The translations under genes were made by a program, and so were the position numbers. Below the pieces are notes generated by a model, which saw nothing but the letters and a program-made list of their open reading frames with translations, searched no databases and had not been told where the DNA came from. From Microbispora sp. ZYX-F-249 (lineage in GTDB: Bacteria; Actinomycetota; Actinomycetes; Streptosporangiales; Streptosporangiaceae): DNA of 64,000 nucleotides. Each line of letters starts with the position of its first letter. Position 1 is the first letter of the stretch. Below, piece after piece: positions 8,044 to 16,170 of the stretch. The DNA is taken from the NCBI RefSeq assembly GCF_039649665.1, contig NZ_JBDJAW010000011.1, positions 151,754 to 215,753 of the forward strand. The letters run 5' to 3'.

Positions 8044-9086
8044 CCGACGAGATCGACCTGGTGGCGCGGGAACGGCCCGACGTCGCGCCCTACTCCCTGG
8101 CCGCCAAGGCGGCCGTACGGCGGCGGCTGGCCGACCCCACGGGGCGTCCCGCCCGCCCACGCCCGCGTCCGTACCTGCTGCTCGCGGGCGGGACGGCGCT
8201 GCTCACCGCGGTGGGGGCCGCGGCCGTCACCACCGTCCTGACGGGACCGCAGACCCTGACGGGACCGCAGACCCGGCCGGCGACGGTGAGCGCGGGGGTC
8301 GTGCGACTGCCGGAGGTGTCGGCCATGTCGGCCGAGGAGGTCCTGGGCAAGGCGGCCCGCGCGGTGACCGACCTGTCGCCGCGCGACGACCAATTCGTCA
8401 AGGTGAGCTCCCAGACGATGTACGAGGCCAGTGTGGTCGGCGAGGGCGACAAGGAGTCCCGATACCTCTACCGGACCAAGCGGACGATCTGGCTGTCGGC
8501 CGGCGGCACGAGGGACGGCGCGCTGAAGATCGACCATCTGGAGCCCCGCGCCTACCCCGGCTGGCCGATCCCGCCGGAGGCGTACAGGGAGAAGGGCACC
8601 GAGTGGATGCGGCTCCCCGCCTGTGACAGCGTGCGGGACACCGCCTACACCAGGCTGAAGAAGCTGCCCGCCGACCCGGAGAAGATGCGCGCCTACCTGT
8701 ACGACCGGCCGCACGACGACAATCCACCGGACACGGGGGCGTGGACTGCCGTCGGCGACCTGTTGCGGGAGACCTACGTGCCGGCGCCGCAGCGCGCGGC
8801 GCTGTTCAAGGCGGCCGCCACGATCCCCGGGGTCACCGTGACCGAGAACGTCGAGGACGCCGCCGGACGGTCCGGCATCGGCGTCGGCCGGGTCTCCGGC
8901 GGGGTGCGCGAGGAGATCATCTTCGACCCGTCCACGTACGAGCTCCTCGGGGAGCGCGGCATCGTGGTGGACGAGAAGCAGGCGAAGGCGCCCGTCGGGA
9001 GCCTGGTCGCCTCGACCGCCCAGCTGGAGGTCACGGTCGACGACACGGCGCCCGAGGTGGACGACCCCCACGCCGGCTGCGGCTGA
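8040..9086 (+). CDS. CU044_5270-type membrane-anchored partner of the sigma factor
   Basis: 348 residues. A cytoplasmic N-terminus of ~40 residues (DEIDLVARERPDVAPYSLAAK) precedes one transmembrane helix (YLLLAGGTALLTAVGAAAVTTVL, about 41-63) and an outside domain of ~280 residues ending DDPHAGCG. This layout and the position directly behind an ECF sigma gene match the actinobacterial CU044_5270 family. By analogy it could sense an envelope signal and hold or release the sigma factor, but no zinc-binding anti-sigma motif (HxxxCxxC) is present in the short cytoplasmic part, so anti-sigma action is an inference. The codons just after the membrane helix contain a perfect 18-bp duplication coding LTGPQT twice. 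Confidence 0.75.
   Translation: MTDEIDLVARERPDVAPYSLAAKAAVRRRLADPTGRPARPRPRPYLLLAGGTALLTAVGAAAVTTVLTGPQTLTGPQTRPATVSAGVVRLPEVSAMSAEEVLGKAARAVTDLSPRDDQFVKVSSQTMYEASVVGEGDKESRYLYRTKRTIWLSAGGTRDGALKIDHLEPRAYPGWPIPPEAYREKGTEWMRLPACDSVRDTAYTRLKKLPADPEKMRAYLYDRPHDDNPPDTGAWTAVGDLLRETYVPAPQRAALFKAAATIPGVTVTENVEDAAGRSGIGVGRVSGGVREEIIFDPSTYELLGERGIVVDEKQAKAPVGSLVASTAQLEVTVDDTAPEVDDPHAGCG
8238..8273 (+). repeat. Perfect 2 x 18-bp tandem repeat in the partner gene
   Basis: CTGACGGGACCGCAGACC occurs twice back to back, coding LTGPQT-LTGPQT immediately outside the transmembrane helix. No substitutions between the copies, so the duplication looks recent. Confidence 0.9.
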
Positions 9087-9191
9087 GTCACCGGCCCGGC
9101 GCCCACGGCCGGCCACGCCGGGTCACCGGCCCGTCGGGCCTGTCGGTGCGCTCCCCTAAGATCGTCCTCCTGTCGCATGGAAGGACGTGAC

Positions 9192-10853
9192 GTGGTGCGG
9201 CTTCGACCGGAGCTGTGGGTGCCGAGGCTCTACGTCGGGGTCGCCGGCGTCGCCGCCGTGGCCGCCCTCGTCACCTGGGACGTCGGGCCGTTGTGGCTGG
9301 CCGTCCTGTGGTGTCCGCTCGACGAGTTCCGCGCGGACGTCCTGATCGACGGGCACACCGTCGCGGTCGCGGTGCCGGTCCTCCTCGCGATCCTCGCGCT
9401 CAAGGCCTGGATGCTGCGGCAGGTCCTCACCTTCCCCCGGCAGGCGGGCCCGCACGGCGGCCGGAGGGTGGTCTGGCTGCGGCGTCTGCTCTACCTGACC
9501 GTCGCCCACGCCGTGGTCCTCCGGTTGCCGGCCGGCCTGCTCCCCGGGTTTCTGGAGGACTCCGTCGAACTGGCCCTGTGGGGCCCGACGCAGGTGCTGT
9601 TCGCGCTGGTCCTCTCCGGTTGGTGGGTCCGGCTCTGCGCCGTCGCCGCCGCGCCGGCGGCCTCGGCGGCCCTGGTGGAGCACTGGCTCCTGCCGCTCGC
9701 CATCGCCGCCATGTCGCCGCGCGCGCCGTCGCCGTTCCCGGGTGAGCCGGCGCTGTTCCCGGGCACGCTGTCACTCAAGATCGGCATCATGCTGCTCAGC
9801 CTGGCCGCGCCGGCCTGGCAGACGCTGGTCCTCATCGGCCAGCACCGCGACGGCAGGTGGAGCAGGGCGACGCTCGCGGCCGGCTGGCTGAGCCTGGCGT
9901 TCTCGCCGGCCGTCCCGTTGGCGGGCGCGGTCCTCGAATGGGCGGTCCCGTCCTCCGCCTGGCCCCTGCCCCTGCTGGTGAACGAGTGCGGCGACGTGAT
10001 GCTCGCGGTGTGGCTCGCCCGCTCCGCTCACGAACTCGCCGCGCCATGGGCGGCGCCACGCCCCGCGCGCCCGCTTCGCCTGCCCAGGCCGATCCCGGCG
10101 GCGGCCGTGATCCTGCCGCTCCTCGTGCTGGTGCGGCCCGAGACCGCCCCGAGGTTCACCTTCACCGGCCGGGGCGAGGAGTGCTACGGGTGGACGCGGC
10201 ACGCTGTCCTGGAGGAGGCCGGCAGCGAGCGCGCTTCGCGGGGCGCCGGCAGGAACGCGCTGGTGTTCCTCTGCCCGGAGGCGGCGGCCTCCGGCGAGCC
10301 CGACTTGCTGCGCCCCGAATCCGACGTGCGCGCGGACGCCGACCGCTACGTCGCAGAGGAGAACGCCCGCTGCCGGGATCCCTGGCCTCGGCTGCGGGCC
10401 CGGCGGCAGGGCACGGCCGCGTACTTCCTGTTCGAGGGCGGGGGATACGGCGTGTACGACCCGGACGACACCACCGAGGAGGGCGCGGGCGCCTTCGACG
10501 CGGCGGTGGACGACGGGTTCGTCGCCGCCGCGGGCAGTTCGGTAGCCGTGATGACGTACGGCGAGAACGAGCCGATGTGCCTGACCGTCAAGGCGTTCGG
10601 CTCCGCTCCCCCGCTGCGGTTGAAGGGCTGGGATCAGGTGGCCGAGGTCGGCGTCGTCAGCCGCAGCGGCCGCCTCGAGGTGCCCTCGTACGACGGCGGC
10701 GGCGAGGGCGCCGGGGCCAGGCTGCCGAACCTGGCGGTGAAGGGACCCGGGCGCTACCGGCTGCGGGCCTACGCCCGCGGGCCGGAAGGGGCCGAGGAGC
10801 ACCTGGTCGTCGTGTTCCCCGGCCGGTCGGTCGAGAAGGTCGTCTACCGGTGA
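9192..10853 (+). CDS. Large polytopic membrane protein with C-terminal soluble domain, unknown function
   Basis: 553 residues from GTG 9192. An ATG at 9177 is in frame, but the purine-rich site GGAAGGA lies between it and the GTG, at ideal spacing for the GTG. The N-terminal ~330 residues hold eight or nine hydrophobic helices (for example YVGVAGVAAVAALVTW, AVAVPVLLAILALKAWML, IPAAAVILPLLVLV). The last ~220 residues are polar, contain four or more cysteines, and are predicted outside if the count is odd. No enzyme motif was recognised. It follows the sigma/partner pair by about 100 bases and may belong to the same regulon; that is only positional. It converges with the nuclease gene with a 10-base gap. 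Confidence 0.75.
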   Translation: MVRLRPELWVPRLYVGVAGVAAVAALVTWDVGPLWLAVLWCPLDEFRADVLIDGHTVAVAVPVLLAILALKAWMLRQVLTFPRQAGPHGGRRVVWLRRLLYLTVAHAVVLRLPAGLLPGFLEDSVELALWGPTQVLFALVLSGWWVRLCAVAAAPAASAALVEHWLLPLAIAAMSPRAPSPFPGEPALFPGTLSLKIGIMLLSLAAPAWQTLVLIGQHRDGRWSRATLAAGWLSLAFSPAVPLAGAVLEWAVPSSAWPLPLLVNECGDVMLAVWLARSAHELAAPWAAPRPARPLRLPRPIPAAAVILPLLVLVRPETAPRFTFTGRGEECYGWTRHAVLEEAGSERASRGAGRNALVFLCPEAAASGEPDLLRPESDVRADADRYVAEENARCRDPWPRLRARRQGTAAYFLFEGGGYGVYDPDDTTEEGAGAFDAAVDDGFVAAAGSSVAVMTYGENEPMCLTVKAFGSAPPLRLKGWDQVAEVGVVSRSGRLEVPSYDGGGEGAGARLPNLAVKGPGRYRLRAYARGPEGAEEHLVVVFPGRSVEKVVYR

Positions 10854-10863
10854 GCCGGGCCTT

Positions 10864-11631
10864 CTACTTGCACTGCTCCAGCATGGCCGCCTTGTCGGCG
10901 GAGGTCACCGGCAGGTCGTACTTGAGTGCGACCTGGGCGAAGCGCACGGCGTAGGAGCAGCGGATCTCCCTGCGGGGCGGCAGCCAGGTGGCCGGCCCCG
11001 AGTCGCCCTTGGAGCCGTTCGTGGAACCGTCGACGGGGATCAGGTTGAGCGGGTCGTTGGCGATCTGCTTGCGCTTGCTCTCGCTCCACCGCGACGCGCC
11101 CATCTGCCAGTCGTACGACAGAGGCATGACGTGGTCGATCTGGACCTCCGCCGCTTTCGACTTGGTCCAGTCGATCGTCTTGCCGGTGTAGGGGTCGTAG
11201 AGGGTCATGGAGGTGATGACGCAGTTGGACCCGCTGCGATACTTGACGTCCCGGCCGTCCCGCTTCAGCAGGTCGTTGCGGGTGTCGCAGCCGTTGCGGC
11301 CCCACGGGATGTCGTCCACGCTGTCGGCCCAGGCGTAGCCGAACTTGTCGCGGTCGTAGCCGGTCTTCGCCCCCCGGCCCTTCGTCGCCACCTTGTCGAT
11401 CAGCTTGCGGGCCTCCGCCCGGTCCTTGTCCGACGTGATGGCCTTCAACCCGGGCCCGGTGCCGTCGGGGTTGTCGAGCGGATTGACGCCCAGCTCCGTC
11501 TTCGAGTCGCTCTTCCCGCCGCCGCTCTGGCCCGTGAGGGCGTCGTCGAGTTCCGGCATCGGCCCACAACCGGCCAGTACGGCCACCGCCACGGAGATCC
11601 CGGCGATCACCCGGATACCACGCCCGCCCAC
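10864..11631 (-). CDS. Secreted HNH nuclease lipoprotein (DUF1524-type)
   Basis: 255 residues from GTG 11631, which has AGGGG five bases upstream; GTG 11637 is also possible. The N-terminus is a lipoprotein signal (RGIRVIAGISVAVAVLAGC; Cys about residue 22). The mature part holds the HNH core: EVQIDHVMPLSYDWQ, then NDPLNLIPVDGSTNGSKGD and TWLPP, the pattern of the secreted GmrSD/DUF1524-like HNH family seen in Streptomyces and mycobacteria. It should cleave DNA or RNA outside the membrane, in nutrient scavenging or competition; which is not determinable. No immunity-type gene is adjacent, as expected for a nuclease that folds after export. A promoter-like sequence lies directly upstream. Confidence 0.88.
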   Translation of the reverse strand: MGGRGIRVIAGISVAVAVLAGCGPMPELDDALTGQSGGGKSDSKTELGVNPLDNPDGTGPGLKAITSDKDRAEARKLIDKVATKGRGAKTGYDRDKFGYAWADSVDDIPWGRNGCDTRNDLLKRDGRDVKYRSGSNCVITSMTLYDPYTGKTIDWTKSKAAEVQIDHVMPLSYDWQMGASRWSESKRKQIANDPLNLIPVDGSTNGSKGDSGPATWLPPRREIRCSYAVRFAQVALKYDLPVTSADKAAMLEQCK

Positions 11632-11663
11632 TGTCACCCCTAGGTAATGAAATATCCCTCTCA

Positions 11664-11691
11664 GATATAGCAAAGTGCAAAAAGGTGGCAA
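11664..11691 (-). promoter_or_regulatory. Promoter candidate for the HNH nuclease gene
   Basis: On the minus strand: TTGCCA (plus 11686-11691, 5 of 6 matches to TTGACA), a 16-base spacer, then TATATC (11664-11669). The predicted transcript starts about 25 bases before the GTG. This is one of the few AT-rich patches in the window, which supports a real promoter. Confidence 0.6.
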
Positions 11692-11699
11692 AGGAGGCA

Positions 11700-12011
11700 C
11701 GCACATAGTGCGGATTTCGTGACCGTGACAGAGGCCGCTCAGGTGATGCTTCGCCGAGCGCACCGGCTCCCGGCGGACCTGCCGCCTCGGCCGAGCGGTT
11801 CGACGCCGCCCGCACCCGGCTCGCAGCGCTGCCGGCGGCCCTGCCGCCCGACCGGCCTGTCGGCGTGTTCGCCCATGTGCTTCCGCTCGGTCCGATCGCA
11901 GCGTTCCGAAGCCCGTACGTCCGGAACGCCGGCCCGGAACGAGGGACAGGTGCGGCTCGGCGGCGGCTTCCCGGGCGATGGGCGCGAGAGTTCGGCCGGG
12001 CGGGGACACGA
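11700..12011. other. Stretch without a convincing gene
   Basis: No gene could be supported. One plus-strand frame, about 11750-11940, has GC-biased third positions and reads like protein (ERFDAARTRLAALPAAL), but it has no start codon and an in-frame stop at 11706, and further on it loses its codon bias. It may be a decayed gene fragment. Confidence 0.3.
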
Positions 12012-12048
12012 CGAGGGGCGCGGCGCGCCGTGCGCGCCACGCCCCTCG
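12012..12048 (-). terminator. Strong hairpin terminator behind the second binding-protein gene
   Basis: CGAGGGGCG pairs with CGCCCCTCG (9 bp), followed after one mismatch by GGCGCGC/GCGCGCC (7 bp) around a 3-base loop. It begins 45 bases after the stop at 12093. No U-run, as usual in high-GC actinomycetes. Confidence 0.75.
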
Positions 12049-12092
12049 CTCAGGATCGGTGGGATCAGGCCCGGTGGATCGGCCTCCCCGGG

Positions 12093-13043
12093 TCAGGCCG
12101 GGATCCAGTCCTGCCAGACGATCTTGTTGGCCTCGACCCACTTGCGGGCGGCGTTCTCCGCGCTCATCTTGTTCACCGCCATGTCGTAGGCCACGGCGTT
12201 CTGGTCGTCGTTGGTCCAGACGAAGTTCTTGATCAGCTCATACGCCTGGCCGCCGCTCTTGGCGAACTTCACACTGACGATCTTGTCGAGCAGGTACGGC
12301 GGGTAGTCGCACTTGACCGTCTTGACGTTGTTGTCGCACCCGATGGCGTACGGCGGGAGGTTGATCTTGACGAGCTTGAGCTGGTTGAACAGCCACTGGG
12401 GCTCGTAGAAGTACATCAGCAGCGGCGTCTCGTTCTCGGTGGCCTTGCGGGCCGCCGCGATCAGCGCGTCCTCACTGCCGGAGTAGACCACCTTGTAGGG
12501 CAGGTTCAAGTTCTTGATGAGCGCCTCGTCGTTGGTGACGAAGGACTTGTCACCCGCGAGGAACTGGCCCAGGCCGTCGCTCTTGTCGGTCTTGAACAGG
12601 TCCTTGTACTTAACCAGGTTGTGCCAGTCCGTGATGTCCGGATACTTCTTGACCATCCACTCGGGGACGTACCACCCGATGACGCCCTTGTTGCCGTTCT
12701 CCCCCGCGGTGATCGCGACCTTCTTGTCCTCGATGAACTCCTTCTTCAGCTCCGGGTGGCTCCAGTTCTCCAGGACGACGTCGACCGTGCCCTTCTCGAA
12801 GCCCTTCCAGGAGTCCGCCTCGCCGCTCTCGATCTCCTCGACCTTGTAGCCGAGCTCCTTCTCCAGGAGATAGGCGACGACGGCGGCGCTGGCCTCGTAA
12901 CCGATCCAGGGGTTGATCGCCAGTCGCACGGTCTTCGTGCCGCCGGCGGCGCCTGCTCCGGCGGCGTCATCCGAACTCCCGCCACTGCAGGCGGTCATGG
13001 CCAGCGCGAGCGTCAGCACGCCGGCAAGGAGACGGATCCTCAT
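12093..13043 (-). CDS. Glycine-betaine/proline-type ABC substrate-binding lipoprotein (paralog 2)
   Basis: 316 residues from ATG 13043, chosen because GAGG sits six bases upstream; an in-frame ATG at 13055 is an alternative. Signal peptide with lipobox ending LALAMTAC. The mature protein belongs to the OpuAC family: RLAINPWIGYEASAAVVAYLL, GTVDVVLENWSHPE, NKGVIGWYVPEWMV, FVTNDEALIKNLNL, PLLMYFYEPQWLF. Tryptophans in such proteins form the cage that binds trimethylammonium groups. It is a close paralog of the gene at 13256-14236 but is separated from it by 212 bases with three strong palindromes, so it may have its own promoter or be expressed at a different level. Likely solute: glycine betaine, choline or proline betaine; not certain. 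Confidence 0.92.
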   Translation of the reverse strand: MRIRLLAGVLTLALAMTACSGGSSDDAAGAGAAGGTKTVRLAINPWIGYEASAAVVAYLLEKELGYKVEEIESGEADSWKGFEKGTVDVVLENWSHPELKKEFIEDKKVAITAGENGNKGVIGWYVPEWMVKKYPDITDWHNLVKYKDLFKTDKSDGLGQFLAGDKSFVTNDEALIKNLNLPYKVVYSGSEDALIAAARKATENETPLLMYFYEPQWLFNQLKLVKINLPPYAIGCDNNVKTVKCDYPPYLLDKIVSVKFAKSGGQAYELIKNFVWTNDDQNAVAYDMAVNKMSAENAARKWVEANKIVWQDWIPA

Positions 13044-13131
13044 ATCTGACCTCATCTGATGTCGTACGGGCGGCGAACGCGAGCGGCGGGGCCGCGGCGA
13101 CACCGGGAGAGTATTCCACAACAAGCGCGAT

Positions 13132-13158
13132 CGGCCGCGATCGCGGGGATCGCGGCCG
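13132..13158. repeat. 11-bp perfect hairpin in the gap between the two binding-protein genes
   Basis: CGGCCGCGATC, loop GCGGG, GATCGCGGCCG. Could be a second attenuator/terminator for the upstream operon or an operator for the downstream gene. A promoter for the gene at 12093-13043 was not recognised nearby. Confidence 0.6.
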
Positions 13159-13167
13159 ACGAGTGCT

Positions 13168-13185
13168 CGCGCCCGGCCGGGCGCG
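13168..13185. repeat. 18-bp perfect palindrome
   Basis: CGCGCCCGG followed directly by its reverse complement CCGGGCGCG, with no loop. Lies between the hairpins at 13132-13158 and 13218-13240. A loopless palindrome is better suited to protein binding than to RNA folding. Confidence 0.5.
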
Positions 13186-13217
13186 GGGGTCGTGATCCCG
13201 GGACTGTCCCGTGATCT

Positions 13218-13240
13218 CCTGCCGCGGCGACCGCGGCAGG
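13218..13240 (-). terminator. Hairpin terminator after paralog 1 of the binding protein
   Basis: CCTGCCGCGG, loop CGA, CCGCGGCAGG: a perfect 10-bp stem starting 16 bases after the stop at 13256. It probably ends or attenuates the ATPase-permease-binding protein transcript before paralog 2. Confidence 0.7.
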
Positions 13241-13255
13241 CGGACACGACCTAGA

Positions 13256-14236
13256 TCACTTGGGCATCCAGGCCTGCCACTTGGCGGTGTTGGCCTCCAC
13301 CCACTTCTTGGCCGCGTCCTCGGCGGACATGCCGTTGTTGGTGATGTCGTCGGCGACCGCGTTCTGGTCGTCGTTCGTCCACTGGAAGGCCTTGATCAGC
13401 TCGTAGGCCTTGCCGCCGGTGTCGGCGAACTTCTTGCTCACGATCTTGTCGAGGTCGTACGGCGGGTAGTCACAGGCGACCTTCTTGGGGTCGCTGTCGC
13501 AGCCCTCGGTGTACGCGGGAAGGTTGACCTTGACCAGCTTGACCTGGTTGAACAGCCACTGCGGCTCGTAGAAGTACATGAGCAGCGGCTTCTTCTGCTC
13601 GGTCGCCTGCTTGGCGGCCTTGATCAGCGCGGCCTCGCTGCCGGCGTACACGACCTTGTAGTCGAGCTTCAGGTTCTTGACCAGGGCCTCGTCGTTGGTG
13701 ACGAAGGACGGGTCACCGTCGAGCATCTGGCCCTTGCCGTCCGACTCGGACGTCTTGAACAGGTCGGCGTACTTGTTGAGGTTCTTGTAGTCGGTGATGT
13801 CGGGGTACTTCTGCACCATCCACTCGGGCACGTACCAGCCGATGACGCCCTTGTTGCCCGTGCTGCCCGCCTCGACGGCGACCTGCTTCTCCTCGATGTA
13901 CTTCTTCTTGAGGTCCGGGTGGCCCCAGTTCTCGATGATGACGTCGACGTCACCGGACTCCATGCCCTGCCAGGACGGCTCCTCGGCGAGGGTCACCTTC
14001 TCGACCTTGTAGCCGAGCTCCTTCTCCAGCAGGTAGGACACGACGGCGGCGCTGGCCTCGTAGCCGACCCAGCCGTTGATGGCGATCTTGACCGTGCCCG
14101 CCGCGGACGCGCCCGCGGAGCCCGCGGCGCTCGCGCTCGGCGCCGCCGCGGAGTCGTCCTCGACCTTGGCGCCTCCGCAGGCGGCCATACTGAGGCCGAG
14201 AACGAGAACCCCTGCGATTAGGCGTAACTTCTTCAT
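13256..14236 (-). CDS. Glycine-betaine/proline-type ABC substrate-binding lipoprotein (paralog 1)
   Basis: 326 residues; the ATG overlaps the permease stop (ATGA) and is preceded by AGAGGAACGC. Lipobox LGLSMAAC, then an Ala/Ser-rich linker (APSASAAGSAGASAAG) that paralog 2 lacks. The OpuAC core is nearly the same as in paralog 2: KIAINGWVGYEASAAVVSYLL, GDVDVIIENWGHPD, NKGVIGWYVPEWMV, FVTNDEALVKNLKL, PLLMYFYEPQWLF. It is the translationally coupled partner of the transporter and therefore probably its main receptor. Regulation is likely through the inverted repeats upstream of the operon at 18035-18075. Confidence 0.93.
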   Translation of the reverse strand: MKKLRLIAGVLVLGLSMAACGGAKVEDDSAAAPSASAAGSAGASAAGTVKIAINGWVGYEASAAVVSYLLEKELGYKVEKVTLAEEPSWQGMESGDVDVIIENWGHPDLKKKYIEEKQVAVEAGSTGNKGVIGWYVPEWMVQKYPDITDYKNLNKYADLFKTSESDGKGQMLDGDPSFVTNDEALVKNLKLDYKVVYAGSEAALIKAAKQATEQKKPLLMYFYEPQWLFNQVKLVKVNLPAYTEGCDSDPKKVACDYPPYDLDKIVSKKFADTGGKAYELIKAFQWTNDDQNAVADDITNNGMSAEDAAKKWVEANTAKWQAWMPK

Positions 14237-16170
14237 GCGTTCCTCTTCTTGTGGGGAGAGCGGCGCCCGTTGGCGCCTTGCGTGATCCGGTCGAGCATGA
14301 CTCCCAGGAGGACGAGGGCGACGCCGGCCGCGAGGCCCTTGCCGTAGTCCTCCTGCTGCGCGATTCCGGCCACGACGTCGTATCCGAGAGCTCCAGCGCC
14401 GACCAGCGCGCCGATCACCACCATCGCCAGCGTCATGACGATGCCCTGGTTCGCCGCGAGCAGCAGCGAGCCGCGGGCCATCGGCAGCTGGACCTTCCAC
14501 AGCAGCTGCCGATCGGTGGAGCCGGCGGACTTGGCCGCCTCCATGACGGTCGGGGGGACCGCCCGCAGGCCGTCCTCGACCAGGCGCGCGACCACCGGCA
14601 CCGCGTAGATGAACGAGGCCATGATCGCGGTGAAACGGCCGTTGCCGAACAGGGCCACGGCGGGCAGCAGGTAGGAGAACGACGGCATCGTCTGCGCCGC
14701 GTCCAGGATCGGCCGCAGCCCGGCGGCGAACCACCGCGACCGCGCGGCCAGCACGCCGAGCGCGAGCCCCGCCGCGATCGTGATGACGGAGGCGACCAGC
14801 ACGATGGTCAGCGTCTCCATGCCGTGCTGCCACAGTTGCAGCGCGGCGACGCCCACGAGGCAACCCGCGGCGATCACACCGGCCACCGGTCCGCTCACCC
14901 GCCAGGCGAACACCAGCACCGCCGCGGTGATCAGCCACCAGGGCGCGCTGGTCAGCACGTCCTGCAAGGGATTCAGCAGGCCGTACGCGACGACGTCGTT
15001 GACGAAGCCGGTGAAGGTGTACCAGTGCGTCTCGATCCACTCGACCACGTCGTTGATCGGCCGGACGAGCTGCACGTGCCACTGCTCGGGGAACTCCTGC
15101 GCCAGCACGGGGGTCAGGACCAGCCCGGCCGCCGTCAGGACGGCGAAGCCGCCCCAGCGGACCACCCGCGCCCGCCCGCCGCCGTCGCGCCGCTGGGCGG
15201 CCGCCCGCGTCATCCGGTCGAGCACGATGGCGAGCAGCACGATCGCGACGCCGGGGATGAGTGCGGCGCCCACGTTGACCCGGGCGAGGGCGCGGAGCAG
15301 GTCCACGCCGAGTCCGGGGGCCGCGATCAGCGCGACCAGCGGCACCATCGACAGCGCGGCGGCGATCGTCTGGTTGACGCCCAGCATGATCGTGTTGAGC
15401 GCCAGCGGCAGGCGGACCTTGCGCAGCGTCTGCCATCCGGTCGCGCCCAGCGACTCCGACGCCTCCACCGCGACGCCGGCGACCCGCTGGATGGCCAGCG
15501 ACGTGATCCGGATCGCCGGCGGCATCGCGTAGATCATGGTGGCGAACGTCGCGGACGCCGGCCCGATGAGGAACAGCAGCACGATCGGCGACAGGTACGA
15601 GAACGTCGGCATGATCTGCATGACGTCGAGCACCGGCGTCACGATCCGCCGTACGCGGGGCGAACGGCCGGTCCAGATCCCCAGGGGGATGCCGAACAGC
15701 AGCGACAGCACCACCGCGGACAGCGTCAGCGCGAGCGTGTCGACGCTCGCCTCCCAGAAGCCGAGCACCCCGACGCCGGCGAAGCCCGCGAGCGACACGA
15801 GCGCGATCCGCCAGCCGCCCGCGAGCCAGCCGAGACCGGCGGCCAGGCCGATGAGCCCCGGCCAGCCGAGCGCGACCAGGGCGCCCTGGATCAGCGTGTA
15901 GATCTCGGACACGCCCAGGCGCAGGTAGTTGACGACGTAGAGGAAGATCGGGCTGCTGTTGCGGTTGGCGTCGACCCAGTCACGGGCGTCGTTGAGCCAG
16001 TGGAACACGGCGGCGTCGTCGTCGTGGGGCAGCACGGCCTTGCCGCGGAAGGCCACGTAGAGGGCCACCACCGCGACCACTCCGGCGACAGGCGCGACCC
16101 ATCGCGGCAGGCGCCGGACCCGCGCCGGGGCCTGTACGGGCGGCGCCACCTGCACAGGTGCGCTCACCAT
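14233..16170 (-). CDS. Betaine/proline-type ABC permease, two permease domains in one chain
   Basis: 645 residues. One polypeptide carries two homologous OpuAB/ProW-like permease units. Unit 1 (about 125-330) contains SVDTLALTLSAVVLSLLFGIP, QIMPTFSYLSPIV and the EAA-type loop EASESLGATGWQTLRKVRLP. Unit 2 (about 430-630) contains TLTIVLVASVITIAAGLALG, QTMPSFSYLLPAVALFG and EAAKSAGSTDRQLLWKVQLP. Each EAA loop should dock on the ATPase, so a single chain could supply the whole transmembrane part normally made by a homodimer. The ATG has GGAGG ten bases upstream and follows the ATPase stop directly. N-terminus is Pro/Val/Ala-rich and cytoplasmic. Confidence 0.93.
   Translation of the reverse strand: MVSAPVQVAPPVQAPARVRRLPRWVAPVAGVVAVVALYVAFRGKAVLPHDDDAAVFHWLNDARDWVDANRNSSPIFLYVVNYLRLGVSEIYTLIQGALVALGWPGLIGLAAGLGWLAGGWRIALVSLAGFAGVGVLGFWEASVDTLALTLSAVVLSLLFGIPLGIWTGRSPRVRRIVTPVLDVMQIMPTFSYLSPIVLLFLIGPASATFATMIYAMPPAIRITSLAIQRVAGVAVEASESLGATGWQTLRKVRLPLALNTIMLGVNQTIAAALSMVPLVALIAAPGLGVDLLRALARVNVGAALIPGVAIVLLAIVLDRMTRAAAQRRDGGGRARVVRWGGFAVLTAAGLVLTPVLAQEFPEQWHVQLVRPINDVVEWIETHWYTFTGFVNDVVAYGLLNPLQDVLTSAPWWLITAAVLVFAWRVSGPVAGVIAAGCLVGVAALQLWQHGMETLTIVLVASVITIAAGLALGVLAARSRWFAAGLRPILDAAQTMPSFSYLLPAVALFGNGRFTAIMASFIYAVPVVARLVEDGLRAVPPTVMEAAKSAGSTDRQLLWKVQLPMARGSLLLAANQGIVMTLAMVVIGALVGAGALGYDVVAGIAQQEDYGKGLAAGVALVLLGVMLDRITQGANGRRSPHKKRNA

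Noticed and set aside
11740..11940. Coding-like frame (ERFDAARTRLAALPAAL)
   Set aside because: No start codon, stop just upstream, bias lost downstream; kept only as a possible gene fossil.
11865..13049. Plus-strand 394-codon frame across the hairpin at 12012-12048 and the binding-protein gene
   Set aside because: Mostly antisense to the OpuAC-type gene. Repeated LVLL/DLV pattern is the mirror of that gene's codons.
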